A stretch of DNA of 64,000 nt from Rhodoluna sp. KAS3 (lineage in GTDB: Bacteria > Actinomycetota > Actinomycetes > Actinomycetales > Microbacteriaceae). The notes below the pieces were generated by a model. The model searched no databases. It saw only the letters and a program-made list of their open reading frames with translations, and was not told the origin of the DNA. The position numbers were made by a program, and so were the translations under genes. The stretch covers positions 682,001 to 746,000 of the forward strand of contig NZ_AP026910.1 of the NCBI RefSeq assembly GCF_026000575.1, given 5' to 3'. Below, piece by piece: positions 1 to 8,634 of this stretch (position 1 is its first letter; each line of letters starts with the position of its first letter).

Positions 1-2
1 TC

Positions 3-1235
3 ATTGCAATAATTAGGAACAGCGACGAAGTTGATGAAGCCCGGCAGGCACTTCGCACCCGATTTGCTCTCTCGGAAATCCAGGCCGAGTACATTCTCGA
101 ACTGCGCCTTCGTCGCTTGACTAAGTTTTCCAAGATTGAACTCGAAACCGAGCGGGCGAATCTGTTAGACGAAATTGCTCGTCTGGAATCGATTCTGGCT
201 TCAGACCAGAACCTCCGAGCTGTGGTTTCTGCAGAGTTAGCAGAGATCGCCGATAAGTACGGCGATGAGCGTCGAACGACTTTGATCAGCGATGTAACCG
301 AAGTCAAGCCAATTTCACTGGCCAAAGCTGCGTCCGTGAGCGCCGAGCTGGCCGACGCGCCTTGCACGATTGTGGTCAGTTCCTCCGGTCGTGTTGCTCG
401 CGTCGAAGGACACGAAGTGTCGCTTCCGAGCGGTAAGCGCCAGAGCCACGATGCCATCCGAACCCTGATTAGTACATCAACACGCTCTGACATCGGATTC
501 CTAACGAGTGATGGTCTGGTACATCGAATTCACGTTGGTGATGTGCCTAACATTTCAGACGCAAGTTTGATGGGAAGTGCAGTTCAAGCTGATAGCTTCC
601 TTGGCCTAACCAAGGGCGTTCGATTCGTATCAGTGTTTGGACTTGAAGATGGCATCTCCATCGCACTAGGCACCAAGCAGGGAGTCGTAAAACGCGTTCT
701 CTCGGATTACCCCGCCAAGGACGAGTTTGAAATGATCTCTCTAAAACCAGGCGATGAGGTAATCGGTGCTGCGGTGTGTTCGGACGGCGCAACCCTTGTT
801 TTTGTGACCAGCGATGCCCAACTGCTGCATTTCAGTGCTTCCGTGGTTAGACCTCAAGGGCGTCCGGCCGGCGGAATGGCAGGTATCAACCTTTCGCCGG
901 ATTCCGCTGTGATTGATTTTGAGGTTATCGACGAAGTTGAAAATGCTTCAGTAATTACTGCTGCGAATAGCTCACTGGCCATACCGGGCACTGATGCGGG
1001 AAGCATAAAGATGTCTTCGTTTAGCGAGTTCCCTGGAAAGGGTCGAGCCACCGGTGGCGTGCGGGCGCAGCGATTCATCCGCGGTGAGGATCAGTTGTAC
1101 TTCGCTGCGGTGGTCTCGGGCGAACCAAAGGCGCTAACTCCTGACGGAAAACCTCTTGCTCTGAATCTGGATCTTGCCAAGCGTGACGCTTCGGGAAACC
1201 CGCTTCCGGCCGTTGTTGGTTCGATAGGAATCTAG
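3..1235 (+). CDS. parC: DNA topoisomerase IV subunit A (ParC), C-terminal part
   Basis: This is the 3' part of a type IIA topoisomerase A subunit; the reading frame is open at the left edge, so the active-site Tyr domain lies outside the window. The first residues (IIRNSDEVDEA..., then FALSEIQAEYILELRLRRLT) are the conserved end of the coiled-coil region of GyrA/ParC. The rest is the DNA-wrapping C-terminal beta-propeller, with degenerate repeats such as GVVKRV and GRATGGVRAQRF. ParC pairs with ParE to decatenate and relax chromosomes. I prefer ParC over GyrA because the neighbour is an actinobacterial ParE and no canonical GyrA box is evident. It converges on parE with 16 nt between the stop codons. 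Confidence 0.88.
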   Translation: MAIIRNSDEVDEARQALRTRFALSEIQAEYILELRLRRLTKFSKIELETERANLLDEIARLESILASDQNLRAVVSAELAEIADKYGDERRTTLISDVTEVKPISLAKAASVSAELADAPCTIVVSSSGRVARVEGHEVSLPSGKRQSHDAIRTLISTSTRSDIGFLTSDGLVHRIHVGDVPNISDASLMGSAVQADSFLGLTKGVRFVSVFGLEDGISIALGTKQGVVKRVLSDYPAKDEFEMISLKPGDEVIGAAVCSDGATLVFVTSDAQLLHFSASVVRPQGRPAGGMAGINLSPDSAVIDFEVIDEVENASVITAANSSLAIPGTDAGSIKMSSFSEFPGKGRATGGVRAQRFIRGEDQLYFAAVVSGEPKALTPDGKPLALNLDLAKRDASGNPLPAVVGSIGI

Positions 1236-1251
1236 AGCGAAAGGGTCTTTT

Positions 1252-3333
1252 CTAGGCGTCGATTCGTTCTCGTTCGAAGCCATCGGCTGAGTCGATGATG
1301 AAATCACGTCTAGGGGCAACATCGTTACCCATGAGGAGCTCAAACATGGCCTCCGCCGCGGCAGCGTCTTCAACGCGAACACGCCTCAAGGTTCGTCTAG
1401 AGCGATCCATCGTGGTTTCGGCCAGCTGGTCCGCATCCATCTCGCCAAGTCCCTTGTAGCGCTGGATGGGCTCCTTGTATTTTTTGCCCGCCTTGGCTAA
1501 TTTGCCGAGTAGTTCCTCAAGCTCAGCTTGTGAATACGTGTAAATAACCTCGTTGGCCTTTGAACCGGCATTGATTACCTCCACCCGGTGCAGCGGCGGA
1601 ACGGCAGCAAACACACGCCCAGCTTCAACCAGAGGCCTCATGTAGCGGAAAAACAATGTGAGCAGCAAGGTTCGAATGTGCGCGCCATCGACGTCAGCAT
1701 CGCTCATTAGGATTACCTTGCCGTAACGTGCCACATCTAAGTCAAAGCTTCGCCCAGAGCCGGCCCCGAGCACTTGGATGATCGAGGCGCATTCGGTGTT
1801 AGACAACATGTCAGAAACCGAGGCCTTCTGGACGTTGAGAATTTTTCCTCGAATTGGAAGTAGCGCTTGGAACTCGCTGTCACGAGCTAGCTTCGCGGTT
1901 CCCAGAGCTGAGTCACCCTCAACAATAAATAGTTCAGAACCAGCAGTCTCTTGAGTCCTGCAATCTACCAACTTGGTTGGAAGGGAACTGCTCTCCAGAG
2001 CGTTCTTTCTGCGCTGCGTCTCTTTGTGTGTGCGAGCTGAAATGCGGGACTTCATCTCGGCAACTACCTTTTCGAGCAAAAGGGCCGCTTGCGACTTGTC
2101 GTCACGCTTTGGACTGTTGAATTTCTCAAGCAAAGCCCTAGAGACAACATTCGCAACAATGTTTTTCACGGCCGGGGTGCCAAGAATCTCCTTGGTTTGG
2201 CCCTCAAACTGAGGTTCAGCAAGGCGGACCGTGACCACTGCAGTTAGACCGGCAAGTGCGTCTTCTTTTTCAACTTTGTCGTTGCCAGCCTTCAATTTTC
2301 TTGCGTTGGCTTCAACCTGAGACCGCAGGACCTTGAGCACAGACTGTTCAAATCCGGCGATGTGCGTGCCGCCTTTAGGCGTCGCGATTATGTTGACGAA
2401 GCTCTTTACGTCTGTGTCGTACCCGGTCCCCCATCGGACGGCTATGTCTACGTCACACTTTCTGGAGACTTCGCGAGAAACCATGTTTCCGGACTCATCA
2501 AGCACCGGCACAGTTTCGTTGAAATCTCCCGAACCAGAGAGCTTCCAGGTGGCGGTTAGAGCTGCATCCTTGGCTAAATACTCAACGAATTCGGCAATTC
2601 CACCGTCGTACTTGAAATCGTGCTTTGCAATCTCCTGGCCTCGGCGGTCCTCAATGCCAATGGCAAGCCCCGGCACCAAAAAGGCGGTTTGCCGGGCACG
2701 ACTGAAAAGTTCATCGGACGCAAACACTGCATCTTTGATAAAGATCTGCGGGTCAGCCCAGTAGCGCACTCGCGTACCAGAGACACCCTTTGCTACTTTG
2801 CCAACCTCGCGCAAAACCGAAGCATCCTCGAATGGTTTGAATGGGTTTGACGGTGAAATACCGGTGGCGTCGTCAAATACTCCCGGCTCACCGCGACGGA
2901 AGGACATGGCGTAAGTCTTTCCGTCTCGATCAACCTGTACATCCAGACGCTGGGACAAGGCATTAACTACCGAAGCACCAACGCCATGAAGACCACCCGA
3001 CGCAGCATAGCTACCAGAGCCGAACTTTCCGCCTGCGTGGAGCTTGGTAAAGACCACCTCAACACCTGAGAGCCCGGTTTTAGGCTCAATGTCGACCGGT
3101 ATACCTCTCGCCCGGTCAGAAACCTCTACAGAGTTGTCGGCGTGAAGAACGATGTCAATTTGGTTACCATGCCCAGCCAGTGCCTCATCTACAGAGTTGT
3201 CGATAATCTCCCAAAGGCAGTGCATGAGGCCGCGGCTATCGGTCGAACCGATGTACATTCCAGGACGCTTGCGGACGGCATCCAAACCTTCTAGAACCGA
3301 TAGGTGGCGGGCTGAATAGTCTGAATTAGGCAC
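1252..3333 (-). CDS. parE: DNA topoisomerase IV subunit B (ParE)
   Basis: This is the ATPase subunit of topoisomerase IV, 693 aa. The N-terminal GHKL ATPase domain shows EIIDNSVDEALAG and the ATP lid GGLHGVGASVVNAL. The transducer domain follows, then the TOPRIM domain with the acidic metal-binding motifs EGDSALGTAK and DADVDGAHIRTLLL, and the C-terminal QRYKGLGEM motif. The EGDSALGTAK form is one I associate with actinobacterial ParE rather than GyrB. The start is GTG; TAACAT lies exactly 6 nt upstream (3340-3345), which fits a leaderless mRNA, and no Shine-Dalgarno sequence is visible. It converges with parC and diverges from the DUF7455 gene. Confidence 0.95.
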   Translation of the reverse strand: MPNSDYSARHLSVLEGLDAVRKRPGMYIGSTDSRGLMHCLWEIIDNSVDEALAGHGNQIDIVLHADNSVEVSDRARGIPVDIEPKTGLSGVEVVFTKLHAGGKFGSGSYAASGGLHGVGASVVNALSQRLDVQVDRDGKTYAMSFRRGEPGVFDDATGISPSNPFKPFEDASVLREVGKVAKGVSGTRVRYWADPQIFIKDAVFASDELFSRARQTAFLVPGLAIGIEDRRGQEIAKHDFKYDGGIAEFVEYLAKDAALTATWKLSGSGDFNETVPVLDESGNMVSREVSRKCDVDIAVRWGTGYDTDVKSFVNIIATPKGGTHIAGFEQSVLKVLRSQVEANARKLKAGNDKVEKEDALAGLTAVVTVRLAEPQFEGQTKEILGTPAVKNIVANVVSRALLEKFNSPKRDDKSQAALLLEKVVAEMKSRISARTHKETQRRKNALESSSLPTKLVDCRTQETAGSELFIVEGDSALGTAKLARDSEFQALLPIRGKILNVQKASVSDMLSNTECASIIQVLGAGSGRSFDLDVARYGKVILMSDADVDGAHIRTLLLTLFFRYMRPLVEAGRVFAAVPPLHRVEVINAGSKANEVIYTYSQAELEELLGKLAKAGKKYKEPIQRYKGLGEMDADQLAETTMDRSRRTLRRVRVEDAAAAEAMFELLMGNDVAPRRDFIIDSADGFERERIDA

Positions 3334-3339
3334 TAGTCG

Positions 3340-3345
3340 ATGTTA
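3340..3345 (-). promoter_or_regulatory. Putative -10 box of leaderless parE promoter
   Basis: TAACAT on the minus strand is followed by 6 nt and then the GTG start of parE. The same TAnnnT-N6/7-start arrangement recurs at several genes here, which supports transcription starting at the first base of the start codon. No convincing -35 element is seen. Confidence 0.45.
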
Positions 3346-3472
3346 ACTCTTGCCAGACGCAGACTCGGGCACAGACACGAACCACAATGGACTTCGCAGT
3401 TAGCGAACTTAGGCCATCGATGCGCCAGTTTGGGTCAAGTTTGTGTTCCAATTGAGAGAGGAAAGGTGCATT

Positions 3473-3694
3473 ATGCAAACTGAAGCAACGACTGAAACTG
3501 CCGAGACCACCGAGAGCTACCAACTTACTGCGTTGGACCGCTGCGATGAGTGTGGCGCTCAGGCTTATATTCGCGTCGAATTAGCCTCGGGTGACCTGCT
3601 ATTTTGCTCGCACCACGGTAACGAAAAGAAGCCAGCACTTGAGCCTGTGGCTGTTGCTTGGCACGACGAGAGCAAAAAACTACTCGCTCGCTAG
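3473..3694 (+). CDS. Small zinc-binding protein, DUF7455-like
   Basis: This is a 73 aa protein with an acidic Thr/Glu-rich N-terminus, then CDECGAQAYIRVELASG...FCSHHG, a CxxC...CxxH arrangement expected to bind one zinc ion. Its function is unknown; small proteins of this type are common in actinobacteria, often near sigA or topoisomerase genes. I chose the ATG at 3473 because GAGAGGAAAGG (3455-3465) sits just before it; an in-frame GTG at 3443 lacks such a site. Its last 15 bases overlap the end of the oppositely oriented GatD-like gene, and its terminator lies inside that gene. Confidence 0.8.
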   Translation: MQTEATTETAETTESYQLTALDRCDECGAQAYIRVELASGDLLFCSHHGNEKKPALEPVAVAWHDESKKLLAR

Positions 3695-4324
3695 TTCGGA
3701 TTCCAGCTTCCATATTTCTGAGACGTAGCCATCGATTGCGGTGGCTACGTTTTTATTTAAGTTGCCTGGCAGAACAGAACCACTTCGATCGAGAATCATT
3801 TCGAGAATCAGTGAAAGTAACTTCGGATTCTTAGCCAAGACCGGGCCATGTAGCTTTGTGCCAATAACGTTTCCGTGGCGAGAGATGACTGGCAAATCGT
3901 TGTCACTATTCACGTAGCCGAGAACCTCAAAACCCTCGAACGGCTCAACCCAAAACTTGGAAACTCGTTCGGTAGCAACAAAGCTGGTCTGAATGTGCCC
4001 AAGAAGCTGCCCATGTCTGTCGCTTCCCAGGTGTAGAACCTCGAAACCGGAGTTAACGGCTAGAGTCGGCACTCCGGAATTCAATACCTCAACCAACTCG
4101 GCACCACGGTGGGAACCAATTAGATTAATCTCACTCCAAGCGGCCTTGGAGCCATGGCCAACGAGCAAGAAGTCCAAATCCTTGGGAATTGCATCGGTCA
4201 AGGTCACAGAAACAACTTCGCAGGGAACACCTCTCCAAGCCAATTCCTTGGCCAGGACTAGGCTGTTGGCAGCATCACCATTCAGGTCTAGGTGGCCAGG
4301 ATACAAAACGCCAAGTCGAATCAT
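3680..4324 (-). CDS. GatD-like class I glutamine amidotransferase fold protein lacking the nucleophile Cys
   Basis: This 214 aa protein belongs to the GatD/CobQ-like class I amidotransferase family. In the lipid II isoglutaminyl synthase MurT/GatD, GatD releases ammonia from glutamine. The frame around the nucleophile elbow reads GVPTLAVNSGFEVLHLG where the family has A-[IV]-C-[AG]-G-[YF]-Q; the catalytic Cys is Asn91, codon AAC. The only cysteine in the protein is Cys35, elsewhere. The partner His is kept (GTKLHGPVLAKNP, His159), but the segment that usually contacts glutamine is changed to GYVNSDNDL. The fold and the MurT-like partner are retained while glutaminase activity is probably lost. 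The gene overlaps the upstream murT-like gene by ATGA. A noncanonical role in D-Glu alpha-carboxyl modification is inference. Confidence 0.82.
   Translation of the reverse strand: MIRLGVLYPGHLDLNGDAANSLVLAKELAWRGVPCEVVSVTLTDAIPKDLDFLLVGHGSKAAWSEINLIGSHRGAELVEVLNSGVPTLAVNSGFEVLHLGSDRHGQLLGHIQTSFVATERVSKFWVEPFEGFEVLGYVNSDNDLPVISRHGNVIGTKLHGPVLAKNPKLLSLILEMILDRSGSVLPGNLNKNVATAIDGYVSEIWKLESELASE
3723..3757 (+). terminator. Rho-independent terminator for the DUF7455-like gene
   Basis: ACGTAGCCA (3723-3731) pairs perfectly with TGGCTACGT (3742-3750) around a 10 nt loop and is followed by TTTTATTT on the plus strand. It is embedded in the C-terminal coding sequence of the minus-strand GatD-like gene. 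Confidence 0.8.
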
Positions 4325-5589
4325 CGAGATACTGCCTCCGGGTCGGTGAAACCAAGAATTCGTCGAGTTCGACGCATGGCGTCAGCAGAGAAAATTACCG
4401 TGCGACGAGAGTGTGTCGGTGCGGGAAGCGCAAAAAAGGTATCTAGGGCAACCTGCAAATCATCAGTTACGACTCCCACAGGGATCTCCGAATACGCTAA
4501 CCGAAGCGCCATTTCGTATGCGTTGTAACCAGAGACCACATCGGCATGTGACAGGGCGTCCATGTTCACGGTCCAGAGCCAAGACGGATCATGCACATCT
4601 CGCCCGATCATCACCATGATCCGCTCTGGGTTGGTGGTCAGGTTGTCAAGGTTTAGTTGGAAACTCATCGGGTTCTGAACAAGGATGAACTCAACTTCTT
4701 CACCGTTGACCACCGCGATCTCACCACGCGCAAACACCGGAGGCATAGTGGTGATGGTGTTGGAGGCCAATTCAAGGTCGAAATCTGCTCCGAGGTATGA
4801 CTCTGCGCTCTGCAAGGCTGCAATTGCATCAAGGGCAAAGTGCAAGCCACGATTTGGTAGCTCGACCTCAGCAGCTGCCCCACTCAAAACTACACTGGCA
4901 CGAAGACCGTCAACGCTCATAACCTCGGCGCTTGGAATTGGTCTTTCTATCTCTGCTTCATAGGTGGGTGCTGTACCCAGCCCGTGTTTTGCATCCGACA
5001 AGAGTGATCCTGTGATGCCGAACCATTTGGTGCCTGGATGCTGAACATCTCGGTTGATGATGAGAGTGTTTTGGTCGTCAGCGTTGAGTAAGACTGTGTC
5101 TTTTGCACGACGCGCGACCTGGGCCAACTTGTCGCGAACCACGGCTGGGTCGACAAATCGATCGAGTTGATCCTCGAGGACATTAAGAATCGTGACCTGT
5201 TTCGGTCGAATTAGGCGCGTGATCTCCTCGGCATGACCCTCATCCATTTCGAGAATCGCAACGTCACCCTTTATGCGACCAAAGATATCCGATTGCTCGA
5301 TGATCGATGAAAAGAACCCTTGCGCGATGTTGGCTGTGGACGGATTCGTAAACACAGTCTTGCCATGAGCACGAGCGATTCCAACAAGCATCTTTGTAGT
5401 CGTGGATTTACCGGCAGACCCCGTGACCACAATCAGTCCATCCGAGAACTTCGAGAGAGTTGCTGCCAAAAGGCCCGGCGCAACCTTACTTACGACAAGA
5501 CCAGGAAGGGCCGAACCGCCGCCAGGACGAACCAGTCTCACAAGGACACGAACAAACCGCCCTAGGAGAATGGCCGGCAAGAAACGCAT
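4321..5589 (-). CDS. murT: MurT-like Mur ligase family protein (DUF1727 C-terminal domain), no zinc ribbon
   Basis: This 422 aa Mur-ligase-type ATP-dependent amide ligase resembles MurT, which activates the alpha-carboxyl of D-Glu in lipid II. It has an N-terminal hydrophobic stretch (about residues 1-45), the P-loop TGSAGKSTTT (from residue 56; TGTNGKTT in most homologues), LEMDEGH, NVLEDQLDRF, and the C-terminal DUF1727 signature HDPSWLWTVNMD. Canonical MurT has a four-Cys zinc ribbon in its central domain; this protein has no cysteine, and the corresponding stretch is a short linker after KWFGITGS. It is translationally coupled: the ATG lies 2 nt after the rpoD stop, and its stop overlaps the GatD-like start. 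Catalytic core residues look intact, so ligase activity is plausible, but the amine donor is uncertain. Confidence 0.85.
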   Translation of the reverse strand: MRFLPAILLGRFVRVLVRLVRPGGGSALPGLVVSKVAPGLLAATLSKFSDGLIVVTGSAGKSTTTKMLVGIARAHGKTVFTNPSTANIAQGFFSSIIEQSDIFGRIKGDVAILEMDEGHAEEITRLIRPKQVTILNVLEDQLDRFVDPAVVRDKLAQVARRAKDTVLLNADDQNTLIINRDVQHPGTKWFGITGSLLSDAKHGLGTAPTYEAEIERPIPSAEVMSVDGLRASVVLSGAAAEVELPNRGLHFALDAIAALQSAESYLGADFDLELASNTITTMPPVFARGEIAVVNGEEVEFILVQNPMSFQLNLDNLTTNPERIMVMIGRDVHDPSWLWTVNMDALSHADVVSGYNAYEMALRLAYSEIPVGVVTDDLQVALDTFFALPAPTHSRRTVIFSADAMRRTRRILGFTDPEAVSR

Positions 5590-5591
5590 GC

Positions 5592-7145
5592 TTAGTTTTC
5601 TAGGTAGTCGCGAAGCATCTGTGAGCGCGATGGGTGGCGCAACTTAGACATTGTCTTCGACTCGATCTGACGAATACGCTCACGGGTTACCCCGAATTCC
5701 TCGCCGATCTGATCAAGTGTCTTTTGAACGCCGTCACCAAGACCGAAGCGACTTCTGATCACGCCTGCTTCACGCGGGTGTAGTGAATCAAGAATTCGCT
5801 CTAGCTCACGCTGAAGCATTGTGAAACCAACCGCATCTGCTGGCACAACCGCTTCGGTATCCTCGATGAGGTCACCGAACTCGCTGTCGCCGTCTTCACC
5901 CAATGGAGTCGAGAGCGAAATTGGCTCGCGCCCATACTTCTGAACCTCAACGACTTTCTCAGGAGTCATATCAAGTTCTCTAGCTAGCTCTTCAGGAGTC
6001 GGTTCGCGACCGAGATCCTGAAGCAACTGACGCTGGACTCGAGCAAGCTTGTTGATTACCTCAACCATGTGAACTGGAATTCGGATGGTTCGCGCCTGGT
6101 CGGCCATCGCTCGCGTAATCGCTTGGCGAATCCACCAGGTTGCATAGGTCGAAAACTTGTAGCCCTTGGTGTAGTCAAACTTCTCAACCGCACGGATAAG
6201 GCCGAGGTTACCCTCTTGAATTAGATCTAGGAACTGCATACCGCGGCCGGTGTAGCGCTTAGCTAGGCTAACCACCAGGCGCAGGTTTGCCTCTAGAAGG
6301 TGGCTCTTAGCTCGCTGACCGTCCTTGACAACCCACTTGAGGTCGCGCTCTTCTTCTCGCGTTAGACCGGTCGCCAAAGCCAATTTCTCTTCGGCAAAAA
6401 GGCCAGCTTCGATTCGCTTAGCAAGCTCAACTTCAAGCTCTGCGTTAAGAAGGGCTACCTTTCCAATTTGCTTTAGGTAGTCCTTTACCGGGTCGGCTGT
6501 CGCACCGGTGATGGTTGTGGTCTGAACCGGAATGTCATCTTCTTCACGATTCGAAAGAACCAAAGCGCCCTCAGGAACAACGATTTTTTCGGTTTCTTCG
6601 TGCTCGTCATCGTGGTGTTCATCATCAACCGCTGCGATGTCGACTGCTGAAGCTGCCTCAGCGACAATCTCTTCGACTGACTCAAGGTCATCGATCTCTT
6701 CTTCTTCGGCGTCATCGCCGAGACCCTTAGGTGCCTTTGCTGCTTTTGGAGTCTTGGCCTTCGGTGCAGCCTTTGCTTTCGGCGCGGCTTTCTTTACCTT
6801 TGTCTCAGATTCGACAACTGCGTCAAGATCAATAACCTCGACGACTGCTTCAACCTTTGCTTTGGCTGTGGTCTTACCTGCTGCCTTAGGCTTCGCAGGA
6901 GCCTTGGCGGCAGCCGGGGCATCGGTAACTGCCGACACGGCCTTCTTTGGCTTGACTGCAGCAGCTGGCTTTGCTGCCTCAGTTGAAGCCTTTGGTTGGG
7001 CCTTGGTCTTTACTGGAGTGCTAATGGTCTCAGGTTCCTTACTGATTGTTGCTGTGTCCCCCGACGACTTTTCATTTGGGTGCAAAAGGCTAGCTAGAAA
7101 CCCCCGTTTTTTGCCCGGCACAGAATCATTAGATTGCTTAGCCAC
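5592..7145 (-). CDS. rpoD: Primary RNA polymerase sigma factor (SigA/RpoD)
   Basis: This 517 aa group 1 sigma-70 factor has a long Lys/Ala/Pro-rich then acidic N-terminal region (about residues 1-210). Region 1.2 ([11 protein letters not shown]), region 2 ([38 protein letters not shown]), region 3 and region 4.2 ([20 protein letters not shown]...LRHPSRS) follow in order. It directs housekeeping transcription. The start is GTG with GAGAGG just upstream. The murT-like and gatD-like genes follow at once and are probably co-transcribed. The N-terminal extension is rich in simple Ala/Lys repeats, as in other actinobacterial SigA proteins. Confidence 0.96.
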   Translation of the reverse strand: MAKQSNDSVPGKKRGFLASLLHPNEKSSGDTATISKEPETISTPVKTKAQPKASTEAAKPAAAVKPKKAVSAVTDAPAAAKAPAKPKAAGKTTAKAKVEAVVEVIDLDAVVESETKVKKAAPKAKAAPKAKTPKAAKAPKGLGDDAEEEEIDDLESVEEIVAEAASAVDIAAVDDEHHDDEHEETEKIVVPEGALVLSNREEDDIPVQTTTITGATADPVKDYLKQIGKVALLNAELEVELAKRIEAGLFAEEKLALATGLTREEERDLKWVVKDGQRAKSHLLEANLRLVVSLAKRYTGRGMQFLDLIQEGNLGLIRAVEKFDYTKGYKFSTYATWWIRQAITRAMADQARTIRIPVHMVEVINKLARVQRQLLQDLGREPTPEELARELDMTPEKVVEVQKYGREPISLSTPLGEDGDSEFGDLIEDTEAVVPADAVGFTMLQRELERILDSLHPREAGVIRSRFGLGDGVQKTLDQIGEEFGVTRERIRQIESKTMSKLRHPSRSQMLRDYLEN

Positions 7146-7208
7146 TTCTACCTCTCGACATCCCCCGCCTCACGAGCGGGATCGCACGCACCGTTTCGGG
7201 CATTACTA

Positions 7209-7247
7209 AGACCCATGTCAAATCCGCAAATGCGACAGACTGGGTCT
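7209..7247 (-). other. Interrupted inverted repeat upstream of rpoD
   Basis: AGACCCA (7209-7215) and TGGGTCT (7241-7247) are perfect complements. An inner TGTC/GACA pair and a GCA/TGC pair extend them into an imperfect hairpin, with three unpaired bases on one side. It lies 64 nt before the rpoD start on its transcribed strand and includes a TTGACA-like hexamer on the minus strand (7216-7221). It has no U-run, so it is not an obvious terminator of the upstream MFS gene. A regulatory or mRNA structural role is possible. Confidence 0.35.
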
Positions 7248-7327
7248 AAACGACAATTATGACACGAATCCAGACAAATCCACTAATTTGAACTGCGTTT
7301 CAAGCTCGTCGAATTCTAGAACACCTT

Positions 7328-8605
7328 TTAGACCGCGGTTATTCCTGTCCTTAGGAGTCGATGAAGGCTTTTTCTTTCAACTAGGTACATCGTTAGACCG
7401 ACGGCAACGACTAGAAATTGAACACTCATAGCCCACCTGAATCCCAGTGCTGTGTAGAGACCTACGTCGAGACCAGCAGAATTTTGAGCCTGTTGCACGG
7501 CATCCAAAATAAGACCCGCGACAAACATGGCCATAAATGTGGCCAGAAAACCACCGATGTTCACCAGCCCGTTAGTTGCTCCGAGCGAGGACTTTTTGAC
7601 AAATGTCCGGGTGTAGTCGAAGGCAATCATGGAAAAAGGTGCGCTAGACGAAAGCACAACAACTAGAAGAGTCAGCGTAAGAATCGAAACTCTTTCCGGA
7701 CCAAAGATTGTTAGCGACCAAGCGAGGACTATCGATAGCGAAACCACCACAACTGCCCTATCGCGCATCGCAGGGTATTTGGAACACACGGTGCTTACTA
7801 ATGGGCCAACCACGAAACCCATAATCACGAACGACCCAATGATGAGCGAGGCCAATTCTTTCGATAGCCCCTGACCATTTACTAAAAATGGGTATCCCCA
7901 AAGCAAGATAAAGACTGATGTTGCCGACTGGAGTGTGAAGTGCGTCCAAAATGCCATTCGAACCCCCGGATGGCGGCTATTTAAGAGGAGTGTACTGAAG
8001 ACACTTTTTAGTGACTTCACCTTGTGATGCAGAACATCGGGCTCACGATCATCCCGTACCACCACAAGGCTCACAACTACAAGCAATAGGGTAACGATAC
8101 TGAGCGTTGAAAACGCAATGGACCAACCTTGTAGATGGAGTAGAGCCGCAAACGGGATTGCCGAAACTGCCTGCCCCAACTGCCCAATGTTGGTAAGAAG
8201 CTGTTGTCGGCGCGAGGCTTTGGCTCCCGAGTACCAACCATTAATGAGCCGAATCATGGAGATGAAAATAAACGCATCCCCCATACCTAAAAGCATTCGA
8301 CCTACCACTGCAGGTGAGATTTCGACACTGACGGCCACCAAAATCTGACCAACGCTCATTAGTACTGAGCCAAGCACCAACAAGATGCGTGCCCCATAGC
8401 GATCAAGAAGGAGGCCAACCGGAACCTGCATCGCAGCATAGACGGCCAACTGGGCAACAGCCAGGGTTGACAATTGTGCTGCTGAAACCGCAAACCTTTC
8501 GGAGGCCTCAAGCGTTGCCACACCCAGGCTGCTTCGATTAGTCACTGCAAGGAGGTAGGCAAAGGCCCCGGCAGCCATCACCCAGGAACCTCGCGAATTT
8601 CTCAC
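7328..8605 (-). CDS. MFS transporter
   Basis: This major facilitator superfamily protein has 425 aa and about 12 hydrophobic helices. The loop between helices 2 and 3 carries the MFS motif G-x-L-x-D-R-x-G-A-R (GLLLDRYGARILLVLGS), which supports the family. The substrate cannot be told; the N-terminal half resembles nitrate/sugar-phosphate/drug type MFS permeases. The start is uncertain: GTG at 8605 has no Shine-Dalgarno site but has TAATGAT about 7 nt upstream, so it may be leaderless; an ATG follows ten codons in. It diverges from an SDR gene across a 40 bp gap containing a perfect palindrome, suggesting joint regulation. Confidence 0.85.
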   Translation of the reverse strand: MRNSRGSWVMAAGAFAYLLAVTNRSSLGVATLEASERFAVSAAQLSTLAVAQLAVYAAMQVPVGLLLDRYGARILLVLGSVLMSVGQILVAVSVEISPAVVGRMLLGMGDAFIFISMIRLINGWYSGAKASRRQQLLTNIGQLGQAVSAIPFAALLHLQGWSIAFSTLSIVTLLLVVVSLVVVRDDREPDVLHHKVKSLKSVFSTLLLNSRHPGVRMAFWTHFTLQSATSVFILLWGYPFLVNGQGLSKELASLIIGSFVIMGFVVGPLVSTVCSKYPAMRDRAVVVVSLSIVLAWSLTIFGPERVSILTLTLLVVVLSSSAPFSMIAFDYTRTFVKKSSLGATNGLVNIGGFLATFMAMFVAGLILDAVQQAQNSAGLDVGLYTALGFRWAMSVQFLVVAVGLTMYLVERKSLHRLLRTGITAV

Positions 8606-8619
8606 TCTGCCATCATTAC

Positions 8620-8634
8620 AGGACTTGAAGTCCT
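8620..8634. promoter_or_regulatory. Perfect palindrome between divergent MFS and SDR genes (candidate operator)
   Basis: AGGACTTGAAGTCCT is a 7 bp inverted repeat with a 1 bp centre. It is flanked by the presumed -10 boxes of both divergent genes (ATCATTA at 8612-8618 for the minus strand, TACGCT at 8634-8639 for the plus strand). A repressor dimer bound here would cover both promoters. The regulator is unknown and is not encoded next to it. Confidence 0.5.

Noticed and set aside
6532-7209. Ser/Ala-rich 225-codon frame on the plus strand
   Set aside because: It is antisense to the low-complexity Lys/Ala region of rpoD, with no ribosome-binding site or homology.
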